Positions 15,650 to 24,316 are shown, numbered from the stretch's first letter. The stretch is DNA of 64,000 bases from Bacteroidota bacterium (GCA_016706865.1 JADJIS010000003.1:1488001-1552000); one strand, 5' to 3'. Translations and numbers: made by a program. Notes: generated from the letters alone by a model not told the origin.

Positions 15650-16606
15650 TCAGTACCGAGTTCCAACAGTTATTTTAGGTATAGAGGCCTCAATAATATC
15701 AAGATCAGCTTGCGTTAATTCCACCTTTAATGCACCTAAATTCTCCTCCAGTCTATGAATTTTTCTAGTACCGGGAATGGCTGTTATCTCATTATTTTGA
15801 CTTAAAATCCAGGATAAGGCTATTTGCGCTTTAGTTACTCCTTTGTCTCTTGCCAATTGGTCTACAACCTTTACAAATTGGATATTTTCTTTAATAGCCG
15901 CATCAGTAAATCTGGGATTGCTTAACCTAAAATCACCATCCTCCATATCTGCACGACTTTTAATCGCCCCCGTTAAAAAACCACGACCCAAAGGACTGTA
16001 TGCTACAAAAGTGATTCCGAGCTCTTTACAAACTTCAAAAAGTTCTTGCTCCGGTTCACGACTCCATAAGGAATATTCCGTTTGAAGAGCCGTTATCGGA
16101 TGTATTTTGTGAGCTCTTCTTAAAGTTTCAGGATCAGCTTCAGACAATCCTAAACATTTCACTTTCCCTTGTTTGACCAAATCAGACATTGCACCAACTA
16201 TCTCCTCAATCTCTACATTCGGATCCTGGCGATGCATATAATACAAATCAATAGAGTCGGTACCTAAATTTAATAAACTTTGATTGCAAGCCTTCATAAT
16301 ATATTCCGGTTTGCCATTGAGTCCAAGCCATTCTCCTTTTGGTCCTCTCATCACACCGAATTTAGTTGCCAAAACAACAGCTTCCCATCTACCTTTAAAA
16401 GCTTTTCCAATTAACCTCTCATTTGCACCACTCCCATACATGTCGGCTGTGTCAAAAAAATTAACACCAAGATCAATTGCTTTATGCAGAGTATTAATTG
16501 ATTCCGCTTCATTAAAAGACCCATAAAACTCCGACATACCCATACAGCCCAGACCTATGCGGTTCACTTTAATTGTACTGTTCCCTAAGATGGTTGAATT
16601 AATCAT
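15650..16606 (-). CDS. Aldo/keto reductase
   Basis: A 318-residue NADPH-dependent oxidoreductase with the (beta/alpha)8 fold. The catalytic tetrad is present as Asp52, Tyr57 (DTADMYGSG), Lys82 (LATKFG) and His125 (LYYMHRQDP). The closing SWILSQNNEITAIPGTRKI is the cofactor-binding region. ATG 16606 is chosen because an upstream in-frame ATG (16645) adds 13 non-conserved residues and overlaps the likely promoter. This subgroup (YghZ/AKR13-like) reduces aldehydes. The minus-strand AraC gene lies just upstream, so control by it is plausible. Confidence 0.9.
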   Translation of the reverse strand: MINSTILGNSTIKVNRIGLGCMGMSEFYGSFNEAESINTLHKAIDLGVNFFDTADMYGSGANERLIGKAFKGRWEAVVLATKFGVMRGPKGEWLGLNGKPEYIMKACNQSLLNLGTDSIDLYYMHRQDPNVEIEEIVGAMSDLVKQGKVKCLGLSEADPETLRRAHKIHPITALQTEYSLWSREPEQELFEVCKELGITFVAYSPLGRGFLTGAIKSRADMEDGDFRLSNPRFTDAAIKENIQFVKVVDQLARDKGVTKAQIALSWILSQNNEITAIPGTRKIHRLEENLGALKVELTQADLDIIEASIPKITVGTRY

Positions 16607-16631
16607 ATTATTTACTTTTTGTTTAGCATCA

Positions 16632-16639
16632 CAAAGGTC
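16632..16639 (-). promoter_or_regulatory. Possible -7 box for the aldo/keto reductase
   Basis: On the minus strand, GACCTTTG is one base off TAnnTTTG and lies 26 bases before ATG 16606, the usual distance in this window. It supports that start over the one at 16645. Confidence 0.35.
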
Positions 16640-16695
16640 AATCATTACCTTTAAAGATGGTTTGTAAATAACAATCCACTATTTGCAAAAATCAA

Positions 16696-17625
16696 TCAAT
16701 TACGAAACTTTAATGGAGAAAGGTGTGTCTGCTTTTTGAAAAAATTAGAAAAATGGGCAACTTCATCAAAACCTAAAGTAAAAGCAATTTCCGAAACATT
16801 CCATTGCGTTTGTTTCAGCAATATTTTTGCTTCTTCAGCAATTCTGCCATTAATAATTTCGATGGTGCTTTTGCCGGTTGTTTCTTTCAGCACTTTATTA
16901 AGGTGATTGATATGAACACCTAATGTTTTGGCGAAATCAACCGGAGCTTTGAGTTGGATCACCTGAGCAATATTTTCTATTGGGAATTGTCTTTCCAATA
17001 ATTCTATAAACAAAGAAGAAATTCTACTTGCTGCATTGGTAGAGGAATCTACACTTTCCATCGGCTGTAATTTCTGTCCTATAAGTACAAGTTCCATCAC
17101 ATAATTTCGTAACAGATCATATTTATATACATAGTCAGATGACAATTCTGTATCCATTTTCTTAAATATCAGTTCCATTTCACGGTATTGTTTATCATCT
17201 AACTGATATACAAAATCGCTGGTCGATTGAAATATCGGTAACTCATCAATTACTAAACCCGTTTTCGATTTCGACAAAAATTCCTTAGTAAACACACAGA
17301 AAAAACCAGATTGCTCCTTGGTTTGTGGGGTATATCGATAAGGAATTTTTGGTGTGGCAAACAAAATACCTTGTTTACCTATTAATACTGTTTTGCCGGC
17401 ATACTCCACTAGATTTTTACCTTTGATCAAACTTATTTTGTAATACAATCTTCGGTTGTAGGTCATATCTGACTTTTTATTACCACTATAATAAAACTTG
17501 GCAGTATCAAATACATTAAAATGCCCCAAGTTATTTGAGCCATGGCTTTCCAAAAAGTTTTCCAGCTGATATGCACTATCGCCAAAAATTTCCTTATAAA
17601 ATTCTATTATGCTAACATTTCCCAT
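16696..17625 (-). CDS. AraC family transcriptional regulator
   Basis: A 309-residue regulator. ATG 17625 is preferred over 17733 because a perfect -7 box lies 23 bases upstream of it, inside the longer reading frame. The N-terminal region (about 1-190) is the sensing domain, and the C-terminus carries the two AraC HTH units, with GVHINHLNKVLKETTGKSTI in the first and IAFTLGFDEVAHFSNFFKK in the second. It reads toward the aldo/keto reductase, 89 bases away on the same strand, and is the probable regulator of that gene, as AraC-AKR pairs often are. Confidence 0.88.
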   Translation of the reverse strand: MGNVSIIEFYKEIFGDSAYQLENFLESHGSNNLGHFNVFDTAKFYYSGNKKSDMTYNRRLYYKISLIKGKNLVEYAGKTVLIGKQGILFATPKIPYRYTPQTKEQSGFFCVFTKEFLSKSKTGLVIDELPIFQSTSDFVYQLDDKQYREMELIFKKMDTELSSDYVYKYDLLRNYVMELVLIGQKLQPMESVDSSTNAASRISSLFIELLERQFPIENIAQVIQLKAPVDFAKTLGVHINHLNKVLKETTGKSTIEIINGRIAEEAKILLKQTQWNVSEIAFTLGFDEVAHFSNFFKKQTHLSPLKFRN

Positions 17626-17647
17626 TTTTGTAAAATTCAAATAATTA

Positions 17648-17655
17648 CAAAGGTA
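17648..17655 (-). promoter_or_regulatory. -7 box of the minus-strand AraC gene
   Basis: TACCTTTG on the minus strand matches TAnnTTTG perfectly and lies 23 bases before ATG 17625. This decides the start codon. Confidence 0.6.
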
Positions 17656-17812
17656 TGAACTTAATACTGTTTTTTTATGGTATAAACCAGCCGCCGAATA
17701 TATACTGTTTGAAAATGTGGAACCATAATGCAATTTAAATCAGAAAAAACAGAATTGGCCAGACCTTAGAACTACCAACCGATAATAGGTTTAACGTCTT
17801 AATAAAATTTTG

Positions 17813-17820
17813 TATCTTTA
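17813..17820 (+). promoter_or_regulatory. Promoter-like -7 box before an SRPBCC gene
   Basis: TATCTTTA, preceded by TTTG, resembles the boxes seen elsewhere in the window. It lies 72 bases before ATG 17893. Confidence 0.4.
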
Positions 17821-17892
17821 AAAAACCATTCTTTTTTACAAAAAGTTATTTGTTCTCACCGCCAATTTGAGTTTTGAAAATGTAATTCTTCT

Positions 17893-18324
17893 ATGCTTAA
17901 AATTAATACTGAGATCCTGATCAATTCACCTGTATCCCTTGTCTGGAAACATCTTTCCACTACTGCTCTTGTGCAAAAATGGATAGGAGAACCGGAAATG
18001 AATATACAAATTATCACCGATTGGGAAGTAGGATCTCCAATTATTATTAAAGGATTTCATCATATTAATTTCATCAACCAAGGAACGATTCTGAAATTTG
18101 AACCAAATAAAATATTACAGTATAACCAATTAGATTCCATTTCGAATCTCCCCGATATGGAGGAAAACTATTCCATATTAACTTTTCAATTGTCGTCAAT
18201 TAATGATCAAACATTGTTACAAATAGATATTGAAAATTTTCCGACCGAAACAATTTATAAACATTTGAATCTTTACTGGAGAACCACAATTGAATTAATA
18301 AAACATATTATAGAAAACGATTAG
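17893..18324 (+). CDS. SRPBCC domain protein
   Basis: A 143-residue START/SRPBCC-fold protein. It shows the N-terminal edge strand and helix (ILINSPVSLVWKHLSTTALV, with QKWIGEP next), the central sheet, and a C-terminal cavity helix (YKHLNLYWRTTIELIKHII). The protein is cytosolic and has no ArsR partner beside it, unlike three others in the window. Its neighbours are the AraC gene (divergent, 267 bases) and the convergent yjdM gene. Ligand unknown. Confidence 0.78.
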   Translation: MLKINTEILINSPVSLVWKHLSTTALVQKWIGEPEMNIQIITDWEVGSPIIIKGFHHINFINQGTILKFEPNKILQYNQLDSISNLPDMEENYSILTFQLSSINDQTLLQIDIENFPTETIYKHLNLYWRTTIELIKHIIEND

Positions 18325-18350
18325 ACAATAAAACAAGATTGATAGAATTT

Positions 18351-18908
18351 CTATCCCTTCTTTACAAACTTACAAAGTATCACAATTGTTTGTTCATTTA
18401 TTTTACCTTCTATTTGCTCTGTATTATCAGATACTAATTTTATCTTTTTTACTATCGTTCCTTTTGCAGCTGAAAAACTCGTTCCCTTTACATTTAATGC
18501 CTGGGTTAAAACAACGTTATCGCCATTTTCAAGCGTATTACCAAAAGCATCTTTGTGCACAGGTGCCACTTCAAAAATACTCATTGCCCATTTCTCCGTC
18601 TTTTCATCCAAATCAACAGAATTCAAAATTCCATCAGCCCACTCCTCCCCTTTGTATTTCTGCAGAATTCTATAACTCAAGGCCTGAACACTTGGTTCGG
18701 GATTCCAGATGCTTCCTTCAAGGCATCGCCAATAATTGCCGTTATTATTTTCCGTTATCGATGTTAAACAAATATCACAGATTGCAACCTGGTCTTCAAT
18801 GTTATCGCCGTTTGCAGGGCTTACTGTATATTCATGAACCGCAGGTAGTTTACCGCACAATTCACAGGTTCCAAAACAACGGTCATTCAATTCTTTATTC
18901 ATACTCAT
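18351..18908 (-). CDS. yjdM: PhnA/YjdM domain zinc-ribbon protein
   Basis: A 185-residue protein of the YjdM family (historically PhnA). The N-terminal zinc ribbon has CELCGK and CDICL pairs (residues 15-50), and the C-terminal SH3-like domain contains DAFGNTLENGDNVVLTQALN followed by VKGTSFSAAKGTIVKKIKLV, the family signature. This is longer than E. coli YjdM (about 110 residues) because of an insertion between the two domains, common in Bacteroidota. The old link to phosphonate use is not supported in the literature, so its function is uncertain. It is convergent with the SRPBCC gene. Confidence 0.9.
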   Translation of the reverse strand: MSMNKELNDRCFGTCELCGKLPAVHEYTVSPANGDNIEDQVAICDICLTSITENNNGNYWRCLEGSIWNPEPSVQALSYRILQKYKGEEWADGILNSVDLDEKTEKWAMSIFEVAPVHKDAFGNTLENGDNVVLTQALNVKGTSFSAAKGTIVKKIKLVSDNTEQIEGKINEQTIVILCKFVKKG

Positions 18909-18931
18909 TTCAGATTATTTTTCAATTTACG

Positions 18932-18939
18932 CAAATGTA
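18932..18939 (-). promoter_or_regulatory. -7 box of the yjdM gene
   Basis: TACATTTG on the minus strand matches TAnnTTTG and lies 24 bases before ATG 18908, the same distance as for several other genes here. Confidence 0.6.
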
Positions 18940-19153
18940 TCACTATTGCGTGAGATATTTCTGAATGATTAATTAGTTGATATTACACTGGAAATACACA
19001 ATTTCGCAACTGGGGGTGTTGTAAATTTAAAGTTTAGTTTATACCTTCATCATTCCATACCCAAACAAACCGCCAAAAGGTTTTGTGTTGAAATAGTTAC
19101 CAGTTTCCCGTAAATACCAAAAGCATTCTATACAAATTTTAAAATTAATTCAG

Positions 19154-19579
19154 ATGGCAGAAAAAAAATCTAAACTGGCAGTTATAAAAACCACTGAAAA
19201 CTCAGCCAGCGTTGAAGACTTTTTAAACAATGTGAAAGATGAACAAATGCGAAAGGATAGCTTTGTAATTCTGGAAATGATGAAAAAAGCAACCGGAGAA
19301 GAACCAAAAATGTGGGGCAGTTCCATGATAGGCTTTGGTAATAAACGATATAAAAGTCCCGCAACCGGAAGAGAAGTGGATTGGATGATCATTGGATTCT
19401 CTCCACGCAAGTCAAATCTTTCTCTACACCTTACCATGAATGTTAATAAGCAGGCGCCCGACCTTAAAAAACTCGGAAAACATAAAACCGGTGTTGGTTG
19501 CTTATATATAAATAAACTGGACGATGTGGATCTGAAAGTACTTAAAGGAATAATTAATGCATCGTTGGAAAAGAAATAA
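19154..19579 (+). CDS. DUF1801 domain protein
   Basis: A 141-residue protein with the DUF1801 (YdhG-like) alpha/beta fold. The core includes VEDFLNNVKDEQMRKDSFVI, the GFGNKRYK motif with MWGSSMIGFG, and the end LGKHKTGVGCLYINKLDDVD. DUF1801 proteins are small and cytosolic, with no established reaction. The window holds another at 54440 and a related domain in the YdeI-type gene at 24317. Confidence 0.88.
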   Translation: MAEKKSKLAVIKTTENSASVEDFLNNVKDEQMRKDSFVILEMMKKATGEEPKMWGSSMIGFGNKRYKSPATGREVDWMIIGFSPRKSNLSLHLTMNVNKQAPDLKKLGKHKTGVGCLYINKLDDVDLKVLKGIINASLEKK

Positions 19580-19634
19580 TGTTTTTACTATTAATTTAGA
19601 ATTTAAAAATCATCCTCATATCTTAAATTGACCT

Positions 19635-20174
19635 ATGAAAAAAATTACATTTGTTCTGATTACACTTTTATATTTGAATTCATGCCAAATTGGAGAAGCA
19701 GATCAAACTGTTGAAGTTGATAATAAATATTCTCTTGTTATTCCTTCCTTTTTGAATGAGGTGGATAATTTGAATGAACAGGCTTCCCTTCAATACCAAA
19801 ACCTGCTGAGGTCTTTTTATATTATCGCGATAGATGAAACAAAAAATGAAATGCAAAAGGCCTTGGTACAAGGTAATCTGTTAGATGTTTATGCAAATGA
19901 TATCCAGGGATATTCCGACTTACTATTAGCTGCCTTTGAACAAAGTGTTGCCATTTCGGAGAAATCTGAAATTGTTGATACGCTGGTAAATAATATGCCA
20001 GCCAGATTAGTAACCATAAAAGGCCGTGTTGAAAATATAGACGTATTTTACTCCTTAGGATTTATAGAAGGCAAAACCAGATATTATCAGATTTTAGCCT
20101 GGACAGTAAAAGGTAAAGAAGATCAGTATAAGGATGAAATGAATCGCATCATGTATTCGTTAAAGGAATTATAA
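19635..20174 (+). CDS. Small lipoprotein of unknown function
   Basis: A 179-residue protein with a lipobox (LLYLNSC), so it should be anchored through Cys17. The mature part is mixed alpha/beta: helices around LLLAAFEQSVAISEKSEIVD and a final strand-rich part (ARLVTIKGRVENIDVFYSLG) in which the protein looks like a PsbP/DcrB-type fold, common in small lipoproteins. I cannot name the family. It starts 56 bases after the DUF1801 gene. Confidence 0.7.
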   Translation: MKKITFVLITLLYLNSCQIGEADQTVEVDNKYSLVIPSFLNEVDNLNEQASLQYQNLLRSFYIIAIDETKNEMQKALVQGNLLDVYANDIQGYSDLLLAAFEQSVAISEKSEIVDTLVNNMPARLVTIKGRVENIDVFYSLGFIEGKTRYYQILAWTVKGKEDQYKDEMNRIMYSLKEL

Positions 20175-20203
20175 GTGTTGATCACCGGCACCGATAAAGC
20201 TGA

Positions 20204-21148
20204 ATGAGGTATATGAATGTGAATCGTTTTTCCAAATTACCAGCTCCAAATTACTTTATGGCACATTTTGTATCATTTCAGTTTAACAGAATAACGAAAG
20301 GCTCCTTTTTGATTTTTTTGCGATTAATTTTTATGGGATTAGCCTTTTTAGTGAAATCCTTATCAGCACAAACTCTTTTATCTTCGGAAGAAACTTCATT
20401 AAATTTAAATAAGATACATGGAAACTGGAATTTTATTTCGATGTGCGGAGATAGCTCACTTTTATTTGTAAATAATGCGAAGTATTCTAGCGATTTATCA
20501 ATTTATTTTTATTCTGATTCCTTAATTTATTGGAATATACCCTTTGACCGTCAAACTTCATGTCACGGAGGCTCCAATCAATATCAAGTTGCTTATTACC
20601 TGAATGAAGATACCTTGTTTATTGAGGATGAATATACATGGATACCCGACCAAATTAGAGCTTGTTTTAAAATAACATTAAAAGGTGATACCGGTTTATG
20701 TTTAACCCGAATAAGAACATTACCCTCTGTTTATAATCATTTCCGGTGGAATATTTTTTATGCATCATCAAAGGCGTTATTTGAGTGGGATAGTGTTGCA
20801 TTACAACAAGGCCCAATGCAAAATGCATTTTGGGAGGAAAAAAATGATTCGCTGCTGCTGCTTTATCAATGTGATACCTTAGTTGCAATCACACATCCTG
20901 ATACTTGTAACTATTCAATTATCACTATTTATCATCCCAAGGGTACATGGCAACAACCTCTTAACGAAATAAAAAATATACCGGGATACGTGCAATTCAA
21001 TCAATTTCGGATCATCGGCTATCCATTAATGTTTCGTTCAGGATATGGCAATTATATTTTTTTATCATCCAAACTCAATGGTTTACCAGATAAATATAAT
21101 GATGTATATCTCAGTTTCTATCTTGGTAAAGATCTGGAGGAGGAATGA
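20204..21148 (+). CDS. Secreted protein of unknown function
   Basis: Up to 314 residues. A hydrophobic segment at about residues 33-53 ends in LSAQ and looks like a signal peptide, so the true start may be at an internal ATG such as 20258. The mature part begins with a lipocalin-like pattern (LNLNKIHGNWNFISMCGDSS), alternating polar and hydrophobic strands, and four Cys. It is probably a secreted beta-rich protein. No known partner is nearby. Confidence 0.6.
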   Translation: MRYMNVNRFSKLPAPNYFMAHFVSFQFNRITKGSFLIFLRLIFMGLAFLVKSLSAQTLLSSEETSLNLNKIHGNWNFISMCGDSSLLFVNNAKYSSDLSIYFYSDSLIYWNIPFDRQTSCHGGSNQYQVAYYLNEDTLFIEDEYTWIPDQIRACFKITLKGDTGLCLTRIRTLPSVYNHFRWNIFYASSKALFEWDSVALQQGPMQNAFWEEKNDSLLLLYQCDTLVAITHPDTCNYSIITIYHPKGTWQQPLNEIKNIPGYVQFNQFRIIGYPLMFRSGYGNYIFLSSKLNGLPDKYNDVYLSFYLGKDLEEE

Positions 21149-21205
21149 ACTAATTACCATTTATAGTTAAATATTTATTTCTTCGGTTCTATTCTCATCG
21201 CAAAA

Positions 21206-21345
21206 AATTAATTTTCCTCACTACCCAAAAACCGATCCCGAAGGGATCATATGTTTATAGTAAGGTTCAACCCATCCCACCGACCCCGAAGGCGGTCGCA
21301 TGTGAAAAACTCAATATGAATCGCACATATGCTATAAAACAATGA
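21206..21345. repeat. REP-like palindromic element, copy A
   Basis: Two small hairpins, GATCCCGAAGGGATC (21234-21248) and GACCCCGAAGGCGGTC (21282-21297), are separated by a spacer starting ATATGTTTATAG. A diverged direct copy lies at 22051-22190 and an inverted copy at 22230-22320. These elements flank the transposase at 21360 and resemble the paired REP units used by RAYT transposases. Confidence 0.7.
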
Positions 21346-21359
21346 ATATTATTTGCAAT

Positions 21360-21821
21360 TTATCCTATCCAATCAAATAAATATTCCGGTTTGTGCTCTA
21401 TTTTATATTTGTTTAAAAAACCGATATATTCATCTTTAAACGTTATTTTTTTATGATGTTCCTTTTGGTTTAAAATATACTTTATTACCGTATCTAAACT
21501 CGAATGACTGTATGAAAAGGCGCCATAACCTTCTTGCCATTGGAATTTATATTTACTAAATTTTTTATCTTTTATAAAATCGTTTGATGATTTTTTAATT
21601 TCCCTGATCAGATCGGATAAACAACAGGATGGTTTCATCCCAATTAAAAGATGAATATGATCAGGCATACCATTAATAGCGATCATTTTTTGCTTTTTCT
21701 CTTGAACAATCCCAGTGATATATTTATATAATTCTTCCTCCCAATCTGATGAGATCAATGCATTTCTGTGTTGCACTGCAAATATTGTTTGAATGTAGAT
21801 TTGTGAAAATGTACCAGCCAT
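21360..21821 (-). CDS. IS200-like / RAYT-type Y1 transposase
   Basis: A 153-residue single-strand transposase of the Y1 HUH family. The HUH motif is MPDHIHLLIGM (His55-Ile-His57) and the catalytic Tyr is about Tyr115 in TVIKYILNQKEHH, with a Gln four residues later. It lacks a TnpB partner and lies between REP-like palindromes rather than perfect insertion-sequence ends, so it fits the RAYT class, domesticated enzymes thought to mobilise REP elements, better than a complete IS. It looks intact. Confidence 0.88.
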   Translation of the reverse strand: MAGTFSQIYIQTIFAVQHRNALISSDWEEELYKYITGIVQEKKQKMIAINGMPDHIHLLIGMKPSCCLSDLIREIKKSSNDFIKDKKFSKYKFQWQEGYGAFSYSHSSLDTVIKYILNQKEHHKKITFKDEYIGFLNKYKIEHKPEYLFDWIG

Positions 21822-22050
21822 AATTTAATTTTTTGGAAATAAACAAAATGATTTTGAATTGCGAAAATAAAACAGTAATTTAATTATTATGATTTTTTGT
21901 TTGTGAATACATTATTATCAGGAAAGTAATTTAATTAAATTATCTACATTTTCAAGCGTGTATTGAACAAAGCCGCTTAATAAATTTAAACGATTATTTT
22001 TTTTGAAACGACTATTTGGGATTTGAAACAGAAATATACATGTCTCCTCC

Positions 22051-22190
22051 CAAAATAATTAATTTTTCTCCTATCTAATACCCGATCCCGAAGCGATCAC
22101 ATGTTTATAGAAAAGCACAATCGACAAACACCGACCCAGAAGGTGGTCCTATGTAAAACCTAATATAAATGGAACATCTATAATTTTAAA
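22051..22190. repeat. REP-like palindromic element, copy B
   Basis: This is a diverged direct copy of the element at 21206-21345, on the other side of the transposase. Corresponding parts are AAATAATTAATTTTTCTCC, the core CCCGATCCCGAAGCGATCAC, then ATGTTTATAG and a decayed second hairpin (GACCCAGAAGGTGGTC, 22133-22148). Its hairpins have lost some symmetry, so it is probably older. Confidence 0.6.
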
Positions 22191-22229
22191 GATGTTGATA
22201 TAATTCCACTTTTGTCGCAACCTAATGGA

Positions 22230-22320
22230 ATTCTTAGATGCGACCTCCTTCGGGGTCGGGGAGCATTTTGGCCTGTAGTTCTATAAACATTTGACCCTTT
22301 CAGGGTCGTGATTAGGATTA
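22230..22320. repeat. REP-like palindromic element, copy C (inverted)
   Basis: On the opposite strand this matches copies A and B. It has the hairpins GACCTCCTTCGGGGTC (22242-22257) and GACCCTTTCAGGGTC (22293-22307) and the shared spacer word CTATAAACAT. Together with copy B it forms a head-to-head pair, as in bacterial REP doublets (BIMEs). Confidence 0.65.
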
Positions 22321-22419
22321 TAATTTGAAAATTTTTGCCTTAATTGACAATTCAAGCACATTGATTAATATTAACATTTATTCCATCCATATTTTTTTTC
22401 AAAAAAAGTGTTAAAAAAT

Positions 22420-22465
22420 TTGCGTAGTCAAATAACTACATATACATTTGTAGCCAAATAACTAC
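22420..22465 (+). promoter_or_regulatory. Promoter with two ArsR-type operators (module 2)
   Basis: TTG (22420-22422), 20 bases, then TACATTTG (22443-22450). Operator 1, GTAGTCAAATAACTAC (22424-22439), lies in the spacer. Operator 2, GTAGCCAAATAACTAC (22450-22465), starts on the last base of the -7 box and runs to just before ATG 22469. The arms are GTAG/CTAC rather than GTAAC/GTTAC as in modules 1 and 3, but the geometry is the same. Confidence 0.75.
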
Positions 22466-22468
22466 ATA

Positions 22469-22792
22469 ATGAATATCAGACGCGACATTTTTCAAGCCAT
22501 TGCTGACCCCACCAGGAGAGCGATCTTACTGCTACTAGCCACTCAAGCCATGTCTGCGGGAGCAATTGCATCCAATTTTGACACTGCCCGGCCTACAGTT
22601 TCTAAACATTTACAGATACTTACGGAATGCGAGTTATTGGCCCAGGTGCCAAACGGAAGAGAAATTTATTACCATTTAAACATACAAAAAATGAAAGAAT
22701 TAGCAGAATTTATTGAACCATTTCGCAAAATATGGGACGACCGCTTTAATAAATTGGAGTCCGTAATGCAACAATATAAAACCAAAAAATAA
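22469..22792 (+). CDS. ArsR family winged-helix repressor (module 2)
   Basis: A 107-residue regulator of the non-metal ArsR (SdpR-like) branch. It carries AIADPTRRAILLLLATQAMS, the recognition helix ARPTVSKHLQILTE and the wing VPNGREIYYHLN. There is no metal-binding Cys pair. Its leader is very short and contains operator 2, so repression would block both RNA polymerase binding and initiation. The SRPBCC gene begins directly after its stop, and a DoxX-like gene follows 4 bases after that: a three-gene operon. Confidence 0.92.
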   Translation: MNIRRDIFQAIADPTRRAILLLLATQAMSAGAIASNFDTARPTVSKHLQILTECELLAQVPNGREIYYHLNIQKMKELAEFIEPFRKIWDDRFNKLESVMQQYKTKK

Positions 22793-23266
22793 ATGAATAT
22801 GGAACGTAAAACAAAAATTGATGCCGAAGAAGGCAAGCAGGATCTAACAATTACCAGAGAATTTGATCTCCCGGTAGAATTATTATACAAAGCATATGCT
22901 GAAGCCGAAATTGTTGCACAATGGATGGGCACAAAAGTATTGAAACTGGAAAATAAACAACATGGTTCCTATCAATTTGAAACATCCGATAATCATGGAA
23001 ATGTAGTGTTTCAGGCAAATGGAGTAATCCATGAAGTGGAAGAGAATAAAAAGATAACCCGAACATTTAAAATGGAAAACACCCCATTTGATGTGCAGTT
23101 AGAATTTTTGGAATTTGAAAAATTGACGGAAGAAAAAAGTAAACTAACTATGCTTATAGTGTATAGATCAGTTTCACTCAGAAATCAAATGTTGGCTTTG
23201 CCATTTGCACAAGGTTTAAATATGGCACATAATAAATTACAAGATATCGCTAACAAATTAAAATAA
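22793..23266 (+). CDS. SRPBCC (AHSA1-like) domain protein (module 2)
   Basis: A 157-residue AHSA1-like protein. The motif TREFDLPVELLYKAYAEAEI followed by VAQWMGTKV is the standard N-terminal helix-grip entry, and KHEV-type strands end with a helix (NQMLALPFAQGLNMAHNKLQ). Its ATG follows the ArsR stop codon directly (an internal ATG at 22799 is an alternative). It is probably repressed with the operon by the ArsR product; the ligand may be what releases it, but this is inference. Confidence 0.88.
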   Translation: MNMERKTKIDAEEGKQDLTITREFDLPVELLYKAYAEAEIVAQWMGTKVLKLENKQHGSYQFETSDNHGNVVFQANGVIHEVEENKKITRTFKMENTPFDVQLEFLEFEKLTEEKSKLTMLIVYRSVSLRNQMLALPFAQGLNMAHNKLQDIANKLK

Positions 23267-23270
23267 ATGT

Positions 23271-23657
23271 ATGTCAAAAAGAAATAAAATAATCTATTGG
23301 ATAGCAACCCTCTGGCTCTCATTGGGAATGATGTCAACAGGAATAGTACAATTATTAAAAGTAGATTCTGAGATAGAATTTATATTGAATATGGGTTATC
23401 CTGTATATTTTTTAACCATTATCGGTATTTGGAAAATATTGGGTGTGATAACAGTTCTTTTACCAAAATTTCCATTGATAAAAGAATGGGCGTATGCAGG
23501 TTTTTTCTTTTGTATGTCGGGTGCTATATTTTCGCATTTAGCATTAAACCATACTTTCAAAGAAATTGCCCCTCCCCTGTTATTGCTAACGCTTACTGTT
23601 ATTTCGTGGTTTTTCAGACCCGAAAGCAGAAAAATAATGGTCAAGAATGTTGAATAA
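23271..23657 (+). CDS. DoxX-like membrane protein (module 2)
   Basis: A 128-residue inner-membrane protein with four helices, the DoxX_2 type. The family motif is MGYPVYFLTIIGIWKILGVI, followed by LPKFPLIKEWAYAGFFF. It closes the three-gene ArsR operon. DoxX-like proteins are linked to redox and thiol stress in other bacteria, without a defined reaction for this subtype. A close paralogue is at 62844, again downstream of an ArsR-SRPBCC module, though not adjacent. Confidence 0.9.
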   Translation: MSKRNKIIYWIATLWLSLGMMSTGIVQLLKVDSEIEFILNMGYPVYFLTIIGIWKILGVITVLLPKFPLIKEWAYAGFFFCMSGAIFSHLALNHTFKEIAPPLLLLTLTVISWFFRPESRKIMVKNVE

Positions 23658-23710
23658 ATAAATTGTAATTAATTTAGTGGTTGTATACTTGAATTTATGA
23701 AATATATTAT

Positions 23711-24286
23711 ATGAAAAAGTTAACTAATATAAAAAAGAAAATTTCATCGACACAAAGTGATGAACTTCTGCAAACTTTGAAAACGCGTTTTAATAAAAAT
23801 ATGCAAAGGCATAAGGGATTGGATTGGGATAAAGTGCAAACAAAACTGGAATCCAACAATGAAAAAATGTGGTCTTTGTTTCAAATGGAAGAAACAGGTG
23901 GCGAACCGGATGTTGTTGATCACGACAAAAAAACAGGAGAATATATTTTTTATGATTGTTCTCCTGAAAGTCCTAAGGGGCGCAGGAGCATTTGTTACGA
24001 CCATGAGGCATTGGAATCTCGAAAAGAACATAAACCTGCTGATAGCGCAAAAGAAATGGCGAATGACATGGGAATAGAGGTATTAAATGAGGAAGAATAT
24101 AAATACCTGCAACAATTGGGAAATTTTGATACTAAAACATCGAGCTGGATAATAACACCTGCAAATATCCGAAAGCTAGGTGGTGCTCTTTTCGGTGATT
24201 ACCGTTATGGAACGGTTTTTATTTATCACAATGGCGCAGAATCCTATTATGCGGCAAGAGGTTTCCGCGGATCTTTACGAGTTTAA
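23711..24286 (+). CDS. DUF4256 domain protein
   Basis: A 191-residue cytosolic protein that matches the DUF4256 family along its length. Marker segments are LLQTLKTRFNKNMQRHKGLD, the MEETGGEPDVV motif, FYDCSPESPKGRRSICYD, and the closing FIYHNGAESYYAARGFRG. Its function is unknown. It starts 53 bases after the DoxX gene and may be transcribed with the ArsR operon or alone. Confidence 0.88.
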   Translation: MKKLTNIKKKISSTQSDELLQTLKTRFNKNMQRHKGLDWDKVQTKLESNNEKMWSLFQMEETGGEPDVVDHDKKTGEYIFYDCSPESPKGRRSICYDHEALESRKEHKPADSAKEMANDMGIEVLNEEEYKYLQQLGNFDTKTSSWIITPANIRKLGGALFGDYRYGTVFIYHNGAESYYAARGFRGSLRV

Positions 24287-24316
24287 ATTAAATGAATGTA
24301 CTACAATAAATATAAA

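Noticed and set aside
21360..21821. A complete IS200/IS605 insertion sequence
   Set aside because: There is no TnpB gene, no matching imperfect end hairpins placed at both borders as in IS200/IS605, and the flanking elements are diverged REP-like pairs.
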